Shown here piece after piece: positions 42,461-52,098 of a stretch of DNA of 64,000 bases. This DNA comes from Pollenia angustigena (Eukaryota > Arthropoda > Insecta > Diptera > Polleniidae), in assembly GCA_930367215.1 (NCBI GenBank), contig OV884058.1, forward strand, positions 217,414,208 through 217,478,207, in the 5' to 3' direction. The notes under the pieces are model-generated. The model saw only the letters and a program-made list of their open reading frames with translations. It was not told the origin of the DNA and searched no databases. The translations under genes were made by a program, and so were the position numbers. Position 1 is the stretch's first letter. Each line of letters opens with the position of its first letter.

Positions 42461-42789
42461 TTTTACGGAGAAAAAAATGGGAAAATATATGAGAGTACTT
42501 GGCAATACTACGCAACAAAATTTGTTAAAATTTGTTAAAAAAATACAAAATTAAGGCATTTAAACCGTATATATAGAAGTTTTAATAGTAATTGTTTGAT
42601 ATATAACCACAGTGCAATCAAATAAAGTGAAAAAAAAGAATAAACCAAAAAAATTAAAATTTGTGGGGCAAAATTGACGTGTCCGGTAAATATGCTCTAG
42701 GCATGTAATCATTTGGCGGACTGTTCGCTAAGTATGCAACTGTCCGCCATTTATGCGCTAGCTTCAAAAACTGTTCGCTAAATAAACGC

Positions 42790-42793
<4 letters not shown>

Positions 42794-42852
<59 letters not shown>
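42794..42852. repeat. AT microsatellite
   Basis: About 25 AT units with one interruption near 42837. Confidence 0.9.
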
Positions 42853-42860
42853 CGATAATT

Positions 42861-43095
42861 ATGATTTTCTCTTCTATGGTATAACAAATACTGTCTTCGC
42901 TAACTAAAGCTTCTGTGTATAGCCGGCCTTCGGCCGGGCGCAAGGATTTTCTCCTCTATGGTATGACAAACACCGGCTTCGCTAACTAAAGCTTCTCTGC
43001 GTTGTCAGCCTTGTTCGGAAACAAGGCAGTTTTTCGAAGCTTTACTTAGCGAAACCGGTTTTTGTTAGACCATAAAGGAGAAAATCCTTATTTTG
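42861..43095. repeat. Foldback with duplicated arm
   Basis: ATTTTCTCTTCTATGGTATA...GCTAACTAAAGCTTCT occurs at about 42871 and again at 42946, and once more inverted at 43034-43092 (TTTACTTAGCGAAACCGGTT ... AAAGGAGAAAATCC). Small hairpins GGCCTTCGGCC and GCCTTGTTCGGAAACAAGGC sit between. GC is locally high. Probably a foldback MITE that duplicated one arm. Confidence 0.65.
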
Positions 43096-43289
43096 GATAT
43101 ATGTATTTAATATATACAACGGGAGTAAAAGCTATAAAAATATTTTATCCATACTATGTTTAATTTAACCAAATCATTGTCACCGACAATCATATTATGG
43201 TTAAATTAGAATCTTTAAAAAAATCACTTGAAATTTTAACGGTATTTAAAAAAAAAATTTACACATTTTTGATTATAAGTTAAGTTGCG

Positions 43290-43385
43290 GACGTTATGAC
43301 AATACTTCGATGGACATTATGACACCTTTAAAAGTGTCATAAAGTCCTAGGACACTACGACACTGGACGTTATGACATGTCACCT
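43290..43385. repeat. Cluster of GGACNTTATGACA motifs
   Basis: GGACGTTATGACA, GGACATTATGACA, TGTCATAAAGTCC and GGACGTTATGACA recur within 95 bp in both orientations, all in the right arm of the 11-kb element. Confidence 0.6.
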
Positions 43386-43637
43386 AAATTTATATGAATA
43401 ATAAACACTTTTTTGCAAATTGAGTAATATTTTTTTTTTTTTTTTTTTTTTGGGAAAAAATTCGTTTTTGCTTTTTGGGTCATTTTTCATTTTCTTTTTG
43501 TTTTTTTTTTTTGGGCAAAATTTCATATTTACCTTTTTCGGTCATTTTTCATGTTCGCTTGGGCGATTCTTCATTTGGGCTATTTTTCATTTTTTTTTTT
43601 TTTTGCCATTTTTCTTTGGGCGATATTTCCTACAGCC

Positions 43638-43768
43638 ACAAAATTGTTTTAGAAATTTCAGAATTGACTATAAAGTTGCGCTCACTTCCATGGTCTAATG
43701 CTGAAGTAGAGAGGGTGTTTAGCCAAGTAAACATCGTTAAAAGTAATTTGAGAAATGGGTTACATTAA
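43638..43768 (+). pseudogene. hAT transposase C-terminal dimerisation domain, remnant
   Basis: Directly after the right 9-bp duplication the frame reads ISELTIKLRSLPWSNAEVER then VFSQVNIVKSNLRNGLH and stop. This is a good match to the hAT dimerisation motif LPxSNAxVERVFSQxNxxKTxxRN, better kept than the copy at 1378-1605. The gene upstream was cut by the 11-kb insertion; the other side would end just before 32658, where the sequence is too decayed to read. It belongs to the outer hAT 32164-44411. Confidence 0.8.
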
Positions 43769-43794
43769 GCAATCGCTTATTCGATTTTATCAAT

Positions 43795-44050
43795 TAGGTA
43801 AATATTTTTATGCGTTTGTGCTGATGTCTGTAACACCTTAAAATATTGGTGCTTAGCCCACCTTTACGTATACCGATTAACTCAGAATCACTTTCTGAGT
43901 CGAATTAACGATGTTTGTCGGGCTGGCTGGCTGTCCATGTAAACCTTGTGCGCAAAGAACAGGTCGCAATATAGAGATTATTTGATAAAATTTGGAACAA
44001 AGGTTCTAATATGGTGTAGGGTTTAACCGACTATACTTTCTTACTTGTTT
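43795..44050 (+). repeat. mini-me-like repeat B, copy 2
   Basis: TTTGTGCTGATGTCTGTAAC, CTCAGAATCACTTTCTGAGT, GGGCTGGCTGGCTGTCC, ending GGTGTAGGGTTTAACCGACT and CTTACTTGTTT. The start is truncated compared with 20090-20748. Confidence 0.65.
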
Positions 44051-44335
44051 TTTTATTGTAGATCTGGACTGGTTGGGTAAATGTTGTCGTGATTACGATT
44101 TACCTTCAAATTATTTAAAACTTATGATTATTTGAAACTAATGAGTGAGTGATTCCTATGAGATGAACAATAACGACATCGAATTTTTCGATGATATAAT
44201 TTTTTAATATTTATTTATTTTAATATTAATTTACGTTTATTCTTATTTAACAAATTGATCTTAACTCACAATTTTATCGTAAACAACTTTAAATGAATTA
44301 TTTCTGTTTTGTTATTGAATTTTAATGTGTTTTTA
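44051..44335. other. No recognised feature
   Basis: AT-rich remainder of the outer hAT relic between the mini-me B copy and the AAATGGCTAAAA-type subterminal repeats. Confidence 0.45.
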
Positions 44336-44575
44336 TTTAAAAAAGGTTTTAGCCATTTTTTAGCCATTTTTTCCGTAAATTTAGCCATTTTTGGTCAGTT
44401 TTGGCAACACTCTTATATGTTTTTTTTTTAACTTCATGTGGGTCTTAGGTTGTAAGTGTTCTTAATGAAACAAATTTCTTTTTTAGCAAAACAATTTTGC
44501 ATAAAAGTTCAGCCTGTAAAAAAGTGGGATGAAATCTCGCAGGAGCTAAATTGATTCATTTCCAAGGTTAAGTTA

Positions 44576-44717
44576 GTGTCGGTTCACACACGTCAAGTTT
44601 GACCCGTCAAGTCTTAAGCTTTTAGGAGAGAAGGGAAAAGAGGATGCCATATCTTTTCCCCTCTCTCCTAAAAACTCAAGACTTGACGAGTTAAACTTGA
44701 CGTGTGTGAACCAGCAC
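44576..44717. mobile_element. Palindromic TTA-flanked MITE (GTTCACACACGTCAAG)
   Basis: A 142-bp foldback, GTGTCGGTTCACACACGTCA against GTGCTGGTTCACACACGTCA (right, reversed), TTA on both sides. Arms include TTTTAGGAGAGAGGGGAAAA-like sequence and run almost to the centre. Confidence 0.8.
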
Positions 44718-45051
44718 TTAATACCATAGCAACCCTGAACACAAAACTGTTGAAGTTGTATACTTTTCAAAAATGTTGGAAGCATCCATTAAACTTGTTC
44801 TGCTTCTGCCCAGTTCGAGTAACTGTTCATCCTCATCAGACAAATCATGGAACAATAAACACGTCGTGGTCATGATTAAATTTGTAAAAAAGAATTTTTT
44901 TTTTAAATTGAAAGCTGATGGAAGTGTATTACTGTGAATAAACCAAATCATTCACAATAGTACTTTTTTTTAACGAATTGTACGCATATGATTTGTCAAT
45001 TTCTTAACAATTTTAAAAATGTATGTATGTATTTGATATTGTTATGGCTAA

Positions 45052-45135
45052 TCAATAACTGATGGTTTAAAAGCTGGTTTAGTTGAACTAAACTTTAATT
45101 TATATGTAGTTTAAACTCAACAACTATAAACAGTG
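45052..45135. repeat. Dispersed repeat, copy 1 (pair with 46252-46340)
   Basis: GGTTTAGTTGAACTAAACTT and GTAGTTTAAACTCAACA here, GGTTTAGCTGAACTAAACTT and TTAGTTTAAACTCAACA at 46275-46327, in the same orientation. It belongs to a larger duplicated tract of about 1.2 kb offset that also includes GCGTTTAAAGATGGTTTATA. Confidence 0.65.
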
Positions 45136-45227
45136 TCCCATGTATTATATGTTGTTAAAAAAATAACATGTGGCAGCATTACGATAAATCTTATCAAATT
45201 CATATGGTCTGTTTTGGTAGTTTAAGC

Positions 45228-45864
45228 CAGTGTTCGAAAATAAACAGTTCATTGTCTAGCGTTCGGCTCACACACACGAGAACGGTATCTATTTTTTAGT
45301 GATTGTGTAGACGAACACTACTCTTAATACCGTTCGAAATTATTTTCAAGAAAGAGCCGAACATTATATATTGTTCTGTTCTTTGTCAAAAAACAGAACA
45401 ATTGTAGTGATACTGTAGACGAACATTATATTTTAATGTTCTATAATGTTTCTTTTTTAGCAACGACCGCTCCACGAACAGCTTGTGTGTGCGTGTGTGT
45501 TGTGTATATGTTTTGTTTGTGTAAAATTATTTTGCTGGTTTTTAGTTTCTTTTCGTATGTGTATTTTGTTTTTGTAAAAAAGGTTTGGTTTTTTTTTACC
45601 AGCCAAAAGGGATAAACATTAATGAGCCGAACCGAACACAATGAAGTTTTTGCATTTGAAGAAAAACTGAACCGAATTAAATGTTCTCATTTTTTGTTGA
45701 GTTTGATAAAAACAGTATTATTTTTGTGTTCAAAATGTTGACTAACAGGGAAACGTTATTTTTTTAATGATTTTCTACACAAACACTATTAGCGTTTGTG
45801 TTTTTCACAAATCTACCGAACCGAACACTAAGGAGCGATATTTAGTGTTTATTTTCGAACACTG
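45228..45864. mobile_element. hAT MITE (CAGTGTTCGAAAATAAACA)
   Basis: Perfect 19-bp inverted ends CAGTGTTCGAAAATAAACA, with flanks GTTTAAGC and GTTCAAAC matching at 6 of 8 and fitting nTnnnnAn. The interior repeats GTTCGGCTC/GAGCCGAAC and GAACATTAT several times and has a GTGTGTGCGTGTGTGT run. No transposase. Confidence 0.8.
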
Positions 45865-45905
45865 GTTCAAACGCCTAATTTCATGCGTTTAAAGATGGTT
45901 TATAT

Positions 45906-46163
45906 CGACCCCTAACCGCGAAAATAACGTAAGCGACAAAAATCAAATTTTACTGGAGAGAGCTTTTTTATTTTATTTCATATTAATTTTGTATGAAATT
46001 TGTCGCTTGCAATAAAATTGTTTTTGCTATAAAATCTTAACGGTACCTTTTGTGACCATGATATTTTAGGAGATGATGCAAGTGTTGCCAATAAAGTCAT
46101 TTATTAAAAAAAACGAAAATTGAAAATCATGTCGCTTACTTTTTTTTCGCGGTTAGGGCTCGA
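45906..46163. mobile_element. Inverted-repeat MITE with a paralogous empty site
   Basis: Arms CGACCCCTAACCGCGAAAAT (left) and CGAGCCCTAACCGCGAAAAA (right, reversed), then GTAAGCGACA in both. ATAT flanks both sides. The tract GATGGTTTATATGTTT at 46366-46381 is the uninterrupted paralogue of this site, which supports a 4-bp ATAT duplication. Confidence 0.8.
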
Positions 46164-46339
46164 TATGTTTGGTGATTTATAGATTTGTTGGCTTAAGCGC
46201 GTTTGTAACCAAAAATAAAGTTTGACTTGCTCTGATTTTTTAGGCCTTATGGCTAATAAATCAGTGAATGTTAAAGCGCTGGTTTAGCTGAACTAAACTT
46301 AAATCTATATTTAGTTTAAACTCAACAGCAGTAAATCAG

Positions 46340-47130
46340 TATCGCATTTATTGTATAAAGCTTAGATGGTTTATATGTTTACGGATTTATAGATTTGTTT
46401 GTTTAAACACATTTTAAACCAAAAAGAGAGTTTAACTTGTTTTGATTTATTAGCCCTTAATAGTTCAAATTTAATTAATTTCTCTGAACTGTTATCAATG
46501 CTGCATAATAATTCAAAATTATCCGTTACGCACACTACCACACACACAGCCAAACATAAAATTATATACATACATAGATACGCAACCCCACACATGTATC
46601 GTTTTCCTGCAAACATACATATGAACATAGTTACATGAGTATCTGCATATTAATAAATTAATTAAACAGTGCAATCTGATCTACATATCATTTTATATTA
46701 GACATCATTGCGAACATGTGCATTTGTACATCAGTATGTGTGTGTGTATGTGTGTGCATCTATGTATGCGTTATTTAATGAGTGCTTTGTATGTATGTAT
46801 GTATTTAATGGTTAAAAGCTTAAACAATGCAATATATGCTAATAATCAGGAATATCTAGAGACACTTATATGGAAAAAAATGTATTACATTAGGGGTATT
46901 CACTTCAGCATACACTACGAATGTTTAATGCAAAAAATGTGTCTTGTTTTATTTGTAGTTTAATAAGATTTGTATCTTTTTAAATATGCTTCGTGCATAA
47001 AACATGTCAACTGTCACAAAACTATTCTTAAGTTTAAAATGTTTGAACCTTTTTTCAGCATTAAGGTCTGTATCCCGGACCTGATTTGTGCAATGTAATC
47101 TATTAAGCTGTTAAAAGTTCACTGTAATAA
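46340..47130. other. No recognised gene; microsatellite-rich
   Basis: Holds the paralogous empty site, CACACACAC and ATACATACATA runs, GTATGTATGTATGT at about 46790, and small antiparallel frames (46371-46638) without motifs. Confidence 0.45.
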
Positions 47131-47543
47131 ATTAACAAGATTTTGTTTGTCGTGCTTAATTCCCAATTTTTATTCTTGATAAAAACACTGAAATTTATTG
47201 TTGATGGGATAAGCTATTCCTATATGCGCATTTCATTCCCCTCGATCCTATAAGAAGCAAAGGGCCACTTACAATGTTAGAAAAGATAAACACACTGTTT
47301 ATTGTTGTTATTTTTGTTTAAGCTTTGATATTGTTTTGAGTAAAACTGTTGCTTATTCGCTTAACAGTTTTATTTGTATAATATTTTTAGTTTGTCCTAA
47401 ATCTTTGGATGAAGTTTCCTGATGATCTGGCCTAAGCAACCAGTATAATGCGCATAGGAATAGCTTATCCCATCAACAATAAATTTCAGTGTTTTTGTGA
47501 GGAAAAAATTGGAATTACGCACGACAAACCAAATCTTGTTAAT
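47131..47543. mobile_element. Foldback element, arms about 105 bp
   Basis: ATTAACAAGATTTTGTTTGT at the left and ATTAACAAGATTTGGTTTGT (right, reversed); arms continue through CACTGAAATTTATTGTTGAT and GGGATAAGCTATTCCTAT to TGCGCAT. The inner 200 bp is AT-rich. No target duplication could be fixed. Confidence 0.7.
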
Positions 47544-47646
47544 TAAAAAATTTTGTATTCCCAAAAATTACTTTGATAATTACTGTAACAAATTTAGAAA
47601 ATTCAAGGAAATAAATACAGTGCATTAAGTTGTCTGTCCATTTTTA

Positions 47647-47870
47647 CCGGCCATACACAACACAAGCTCAGTGCTTAGGTCTGGCACAATCCTTTGAAAA
47701 ACTAATTAAATGGAAAAATAAAAAATGAAAAATTGTTTTGCACATGTTGTCTTCTTCGCTTATGACTTAAAAGTTAAATATTGCACAGTTTACTTGTATA
47801 GTGTGTGTCACAAGTTTCGTTTATGCAGTGCCAGATTGGTGTATTGAACTTGTGTAGTGTATTGCCGGCA
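47647..47870. mobile_element. Inverted-repeat MITE, TTA-flanked (CCGGCNATACAC)
   Basis: Left CCGGCCATACACAACACAAG and right (reversed) GCCGGCAATACACTACACAA; GGTCTGGCA/ATCTGGCA closes the arms. TTA precedes and follows. Confidence 0.6.
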
Positions 47871-49230
47871 TTACGCCAGACTAATTTTTAGAGAACAAAG
47901 AACCAAAGCACAATAAACCATAATATTTTTGTAGAGAATGCCAGAAGAGTCTTTTTTAGATTTTCCTCATTTCAAATGTTTCTAAGAACGCGCAGAGCAA
48001 AAATAATTAAACTATTGTTAAAAGAAAATTCTCATACATTTAAGGGGTACATCAGCTTGAATACTTGAATACCCTTACTGAAAAGATGTTGTTGAAAAAT
48101 TGGTATTGGTTGATGCTTAATGTTGAAGTTGGGGGATTTTCAAAGCAAAACTGATGGCTGCCTCTTTAACAAATGACTTTATAATTGTTATTTAATGCTC
48201 CACCAAAATGTTAAACAACAAAAGAAAAAAACCAGGAAAATAAAAATGATGTTAGTAGCATGTTGTTTGTTTAGTTACATATTACTACTCCCTCTTTTCC
48301 TATACACACTCTAATTCAAATTTTCTTTTTCCAACTCTTGGTTTAGCATTACCCCAGGATTAAGCTACTTATGGGTGTAAATATGCGGAACAAAAAACTG
48401 CATGTATGAGCTTTTTTAAGTATGAGCTGTAAGTGAAGAAAAAAAAAAATGGAAAAACATGAAAAATAGGAAAATTTGCAAAAAAAAATAAAAAATACGT
48501 TTGAAAAACTGTTTAAAAAAAATGTCATTGGATATTTTTTCTATTTAACAAGTTCATTGGCATTTGATGGCAGGGTCTTTCTGCCAGCACCAGCTCAACA
48601 GCAAAAAAAAATTCCATACTTTCTTTTTACAATACTTTTTATTTGGTTAGCTGCTCATTTCTATCCAATTTTTTAACTTCTTTTACTTTTTTTGCATTTT
48701 CCATTCACTTTAGTTTGGGTTTCTGTTTACACCAAAGACTTTCCAAAGCGAACAGCTACAAATGCCACTCTTCTTTGTTACCCTTACGAAAAAATATTAT
48801 TATAATGATACAATTTCCATTGCATATTTTTTTTTCTTCCTCTCAAATTTCGAATTCATATTAATCTTTTTTTTATTATAATAATCCTGAGCTTTTTGTT
48901 GTTTTTCAAATAAGTAAATCGTGGCAAACAAGCGGAAAAATATATTTATTGGGATTGTTATTAAAATTAAAAAGAAAATAGGTATAATTTAATTGAAATG
49001 GTACATTCGGAAGTGGTTATAGATGGCGCTGTTGTCTTCAAGTTGAGAAAAAACAAATCATTACAATTTTGCGAAATTTATAAAAACTAAGGTCTGCGTA
49101 CCGGATATTAAAGCTTTCTATATGGTTGCAAAAAACCTTTTCAAAAACTAAGATAACTATGCAGAAATAAAATGTGAATTGTTGAACAAAAATGCGTATC
49201 AAATTTTAAAATAAATGCATATGGGCAAAT
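47871..49230. other. No recognised feature
   Basis: AT-rich. A scrap CCAGACTAATTTTTAGAGAA at 47875 recalls the arm of the MITE 24554-24833. Small frames at 48476-48864 are T-rich and unconvincing. Confidence 0.4.
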
Positions 49231-49880
49231 CCTGCGTGACGAACGCTACATTAGCACGCGTTTTCTGATTGAAATATAAACATTTTTTGGTCTTTCAAAA
49301 GAGATAGCTTCAACTTATATATACGCTGCAAATAATAGGACCAGTCCAAACACGCGTGTAAAATGTAGCCTACAAGGGACCAGGACTAGTCCAAAACTAA
49401 CCCAAACGTATGGAAAAAACCTGGTCTCCATTGTATACTCAAGAGGATTAGTTTTGAAGTCGTTTAAAAACGAAAGCATGTCGTTAAAAAACGAAGACAT
49501 GTCGTCTCACTACAAACACTTTTTAACAATGACATGGTCCATGCTTGCATTACATCGGACCAGTCCATGGAGTAGTCCATTTTATCAAAATGGATCAGGT
49601 GGTCCAATTTTATTTGCAGGGTAGTATTTAGTGACATTAATATGTACTTACGAATGGCATATATCATTATTTCTAAGCAAGTATTTGTTGCAAAATAATT
49701 GATCACAAAGTTTTGTGACGCACGCTACAAAAAGTGGAAGTAACTTCAAAGGTTGAAGTGCGTTTTCCTAATTTTTAGCGAATTTGGCATGATAACGTAT
49801 CCAAAATCTAATTCCTAAAAGAAAGATGACTATAAGAGAATTCTTTTTGACAAAAGCCGTGAACCCTTTGTGACGCACGC
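49231..49880. repeat. Three direct GTGACG(A/C)ACGCTACA motifs around a GGACCAGTCCA repeat
   Basis: GTGACGAACGCTACA at 49237, GTGACGCACGCTACA at 49716 and 49871 stand in the same orientation. Between the first two lies 49324-49620, bounded by CGCTGCAAATAATAGGACCA and (reversed) CCCTGCAAATAAAATTGGAC, with GGACCAGTCCA repeats inside. The latter looks like a decayed MITE; the GTGACG motifs may mark an older one. Confidence 0.5.
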
Positions 49881-50103
49881 TACAGTAGTATTTTATTATT
49901 AAATTTTATTTATTTTAACAAAACAAATTATATTTTTATGAATTGCATTTCTTAACTAATGAATGTCAACTTTTTTTTTACCGAAATTTATATTTTGATA
50001 AGTCTGCTGTAAGTGCTATTTAAGCACAAAAATCACCTAAAATAATGCTAAATTCACGTATAACATTAAGAAATCAGCAGTGGGGTAGATCATTGAAATA
50101 CAT

Positions 50104-50907
50104 ATTTTTATACTCTCCACCACAATTAGTTGTGAAGAGGGTATATTAAGTTTGTCATTCCGTATGAAACTTTTTTATTATTCATCTCAGACCCCATTAA
50201 GTGTATATATTCTGGGTCCTAGAGTAATTCTAAGTCGATTTAGCCATGTCCGTCTGTCTGTCCGTCTGTCCGTCTGTTGAAAACACGCTCACTTTCGAAC
50301 AACTCAAAAGAAATGAACAAACTTGGTGCCAAATTGCTTGTAGTTATCCTAAGCAGTTTGGGATTGAAATCCAGCAAAGTCGGTTCAGTAGGACCAGAGC
50401 TATGAATCAAAATGTGGAACCACCACCTAAAAAAATTGATAATTTTGTTACAAAATATAACATTAATGCTGGAACAAGGCACAGAATGAGATAAGATTTT
50501 GCAAAAATTTGTTTTATTTGACTGGAAATCACGCTGTTAAATTTCGTGAAGATCCGTCCATAATTTACCCTAAGCCCCATATAAACACTACTCCCGGAAA
50601 ACAGTTTAGTACGTCTAAAACCGCAAAAAATAACGCTATCGTAACAAAATTTGATTCGGCACAGTTTTTTAGGACTATAAATGATACTGTGAAATTTCGT
50701 GAAGATCGGTATATTATATACCCTAGGCCCCATAGAAACCCTACTCCCGGAAAACAGTTTAGTCGCCTAAGATCATAATTAATAACAAATCGTCACAGTT
50801 TAAGGTAATAATAACATCATACAGATATTACTCCTTAAACATTCGAACTGTCGGTGGAGGGTATCAAAGATTCGGCACAGCCGAATATAGCACTCTAACT
50901 TGTTTAA
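50104..50907 (+). repeat. mini-me/DINE-like repeat A, copy with two 153-bp units
   Basis: It starts TTTTTATACTCTCCACCACA and has a GTCY run at 50248-50275, followed by two tandem units (marker GGAAAACAGTTTAG at about 50594 and 50747), and it ends with hairpin ATTCGGCACAGCCGAAT and CTCTAACTTGTTT. The open frames on both strands come from the tandem units. A closely related inverted copy with eight units is at 54986-56680. Confidence 0.75.
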
Positions 50908-51367
50908 TATAAAAATGAAATTATACATCTAGTCTTATATTCCATTTAAAAAAATTCATTTGAAAAATTTTTGGTTGGTGGACTGTTTCTGGGATTTGCC
51001 CATATACAACGCAATATTTTCATTTCCATGAATATTTATATTGGACAATCGACAACAAAGTTAAAGAATTCGGATTTTGTGCTTTAACTTCTACAGCAGC
51101 GACTATTACAGCACAGAAAAAATGCTCGCCAATTGTTTTGTTCAATTAAACCATAAATAAAATCAGTTTTACTTCAAAATTTAATCAAGTGAATTAAACG
51201 TTTAGTTATATCGACAACATTACCACAGAAAATGTTGTTAATATAAAAAAATTCAATTCAATTCAAGCCAAGAAAAATTATCAATAAATTTGAATACAAA
51301 ATTCCAAGTTGTAATATTCCTTTCCTCAGTGAAAATAATTTAATGAAAATTAAATTTGATGAACTCA
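50908..51367. other. No recognised feature
   Basis: AT-rich filler. Confidence 0.5.
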
Positions 51368-51369
51368 AG

Positions 51370-51642
51370 CCTATTTGCTGTTTTCACAACACATGTGGTT
51401 GAACGTGTAGAGTAATTTATATGAAAAACACGCAAAAAACTGAGTGCTTTTCATATTTTTTTTTTAATTCCCTATGCTAATCCCCGCGAAGCTTTACGCT
51501 TGTCTGCAGGAAAGAAATCAGAGTCTCTGGCGGGAATCGAACCCGCAACCCCGAGGTTGATAGACTAGTTCACTACTAGCTAGCCTACCGGGGCACTCAT
51601 ATATATTTTACTACACATTCAATCACTTGTGTTGTGAAAACA
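51370..51642. mobile_element. Inverted-repeat MITE hosting a SINE
   Basis: GCTGTTTTCACAACACATGT at the left and GCTGTTTTCACAACACAAGT (right, reversed), followed by G(G)TTGAANGTGTAGAGTAA-like sequence in both arms. The interior is almost entirely the SINE 51459-51597, so the original MITE was about 135 bp. Confidence 0.65.
51459..51597 (-). mobile_element. tRNA-derived SINE with poly-A tail
   Basis: The minus strand starts GTGCCCCGGTAGGCTAGCTA, contains GGGTTGCGGGTTCGATTCCC (Pol III B box), then a tRNA-unrelated body (CTTTCCTGCAGACAAGCGTA, AAGCTTCGCGGGGATTAG) and ends in ten A. TCATAT occurs on both sides as a possible short target duplication. The acceptor stem cannot pair, so it is not a tRNA gene. 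A fragment of the same family is at 19976-20058. Confidence 0.75.
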
Positions 51643-51780
51643 GCACACTAATTAAAAAATATCAAAAATTAAATAAAAAAAAATTTTAAAAAGCGACAGT
51701 TTTTTTTTAATAAAACAAACACATTTTCGTCTTTCTTACGCAAAAGCGCTGTTATGTGCTGTATTCGCATAAGCTAATCT

Positions 51781-51930
51781 TCAAAACTAATCCTCTTGTG
51801 TTTACTATGGAGTAGTTTTAAAACTACTCCTTAGTAGTCCAAAGGAGGGTCTATATGTCCTCCCCTAGGACATCGTAATGTTAAATAGACCATGTTTTTT
51901 CCATACGTTTGGGTTACTTTTGGACTGTGT
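51781..51930. repeat. Repeat related in inverse to 49378-49460
   Basis: CTTCAAAACTAATCCTCTTG and TTTTTTCCATACGTTTGGGT also occur, reversed, at 49378-49460. The centre here has the hairpin GTAGTTTTAAAACTAC. Confidence 0.55.
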
Positions 51931-52098
51931 TTACAGAATTGAAAAATGTTTAAGCAAAAAAAGTTTGATTGTTTTTGTCTCTCTGTAAAATTTTAAGATA
52001 TTGACTTAGAGCCTTAACATGTTAAGCCAGCGACATCTCATTGTTAATATGTTTTTTAATTTAAATTTATTTTAATATATGAAAGTATAACTGCCGTA

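Larger units (their letters stand above)
32667..43637. mobile_element. 11-kb long-TIR element with perfect 9-bp duplication (MULE-like?)
   Basis: The ends GGCTGTAGGAAATATCGCCC match exactly in inverse orientation at 32667 and 43637, and ACAAAATTG is duplicated exactly at 32658-32666 and 43638-43646. Arms continue inward through ATTTTTC/GGGCGAT repeats to ATGATTTGGTTAAATTAAAC and a TATATATTAAATA block at about 33090 / 43100, so they are about 420-540 bp. Long arms plus a 9-bp duplication are typical of Mutator-like elements, but no transposase was found. The interior hosts at least eight later insertions. The target was a hAT transposase gene. Confidence 0.75.
32164..44411 (+). mobile_element. 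Outer hAT relic spanning 12.2 kb of nested insertions
   Basis: The left end CAGTGTTGCCGATTTAGCCA and the reversed right end AGTGTTGCCAAAACTGACCA face each other, both followed by AAATGGCTAAAT-like subterminal repeats. A hAT dimerisation domain (43638-43768) reads toward the right end. No clear 8-bp duplication is visible, so the boundaries rest on the ends and the gene. Most of the span is the element 32667-43637; without it the relic is about 1.3 kb. Confidence 0.6.

Noticed and set aside
43420..43640. Phenylalanine-rich 92-97-codon proteins
   Set aside because: Translation of T-runs in the right arm of the 11-kb element; only the hAT motif after 43638 is meaningful.
51525..51597. tRNA gene on the minus strand
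   Set aside because: A B box is present but the acceptor ends do not pair and a SINE body with A-tail follows.
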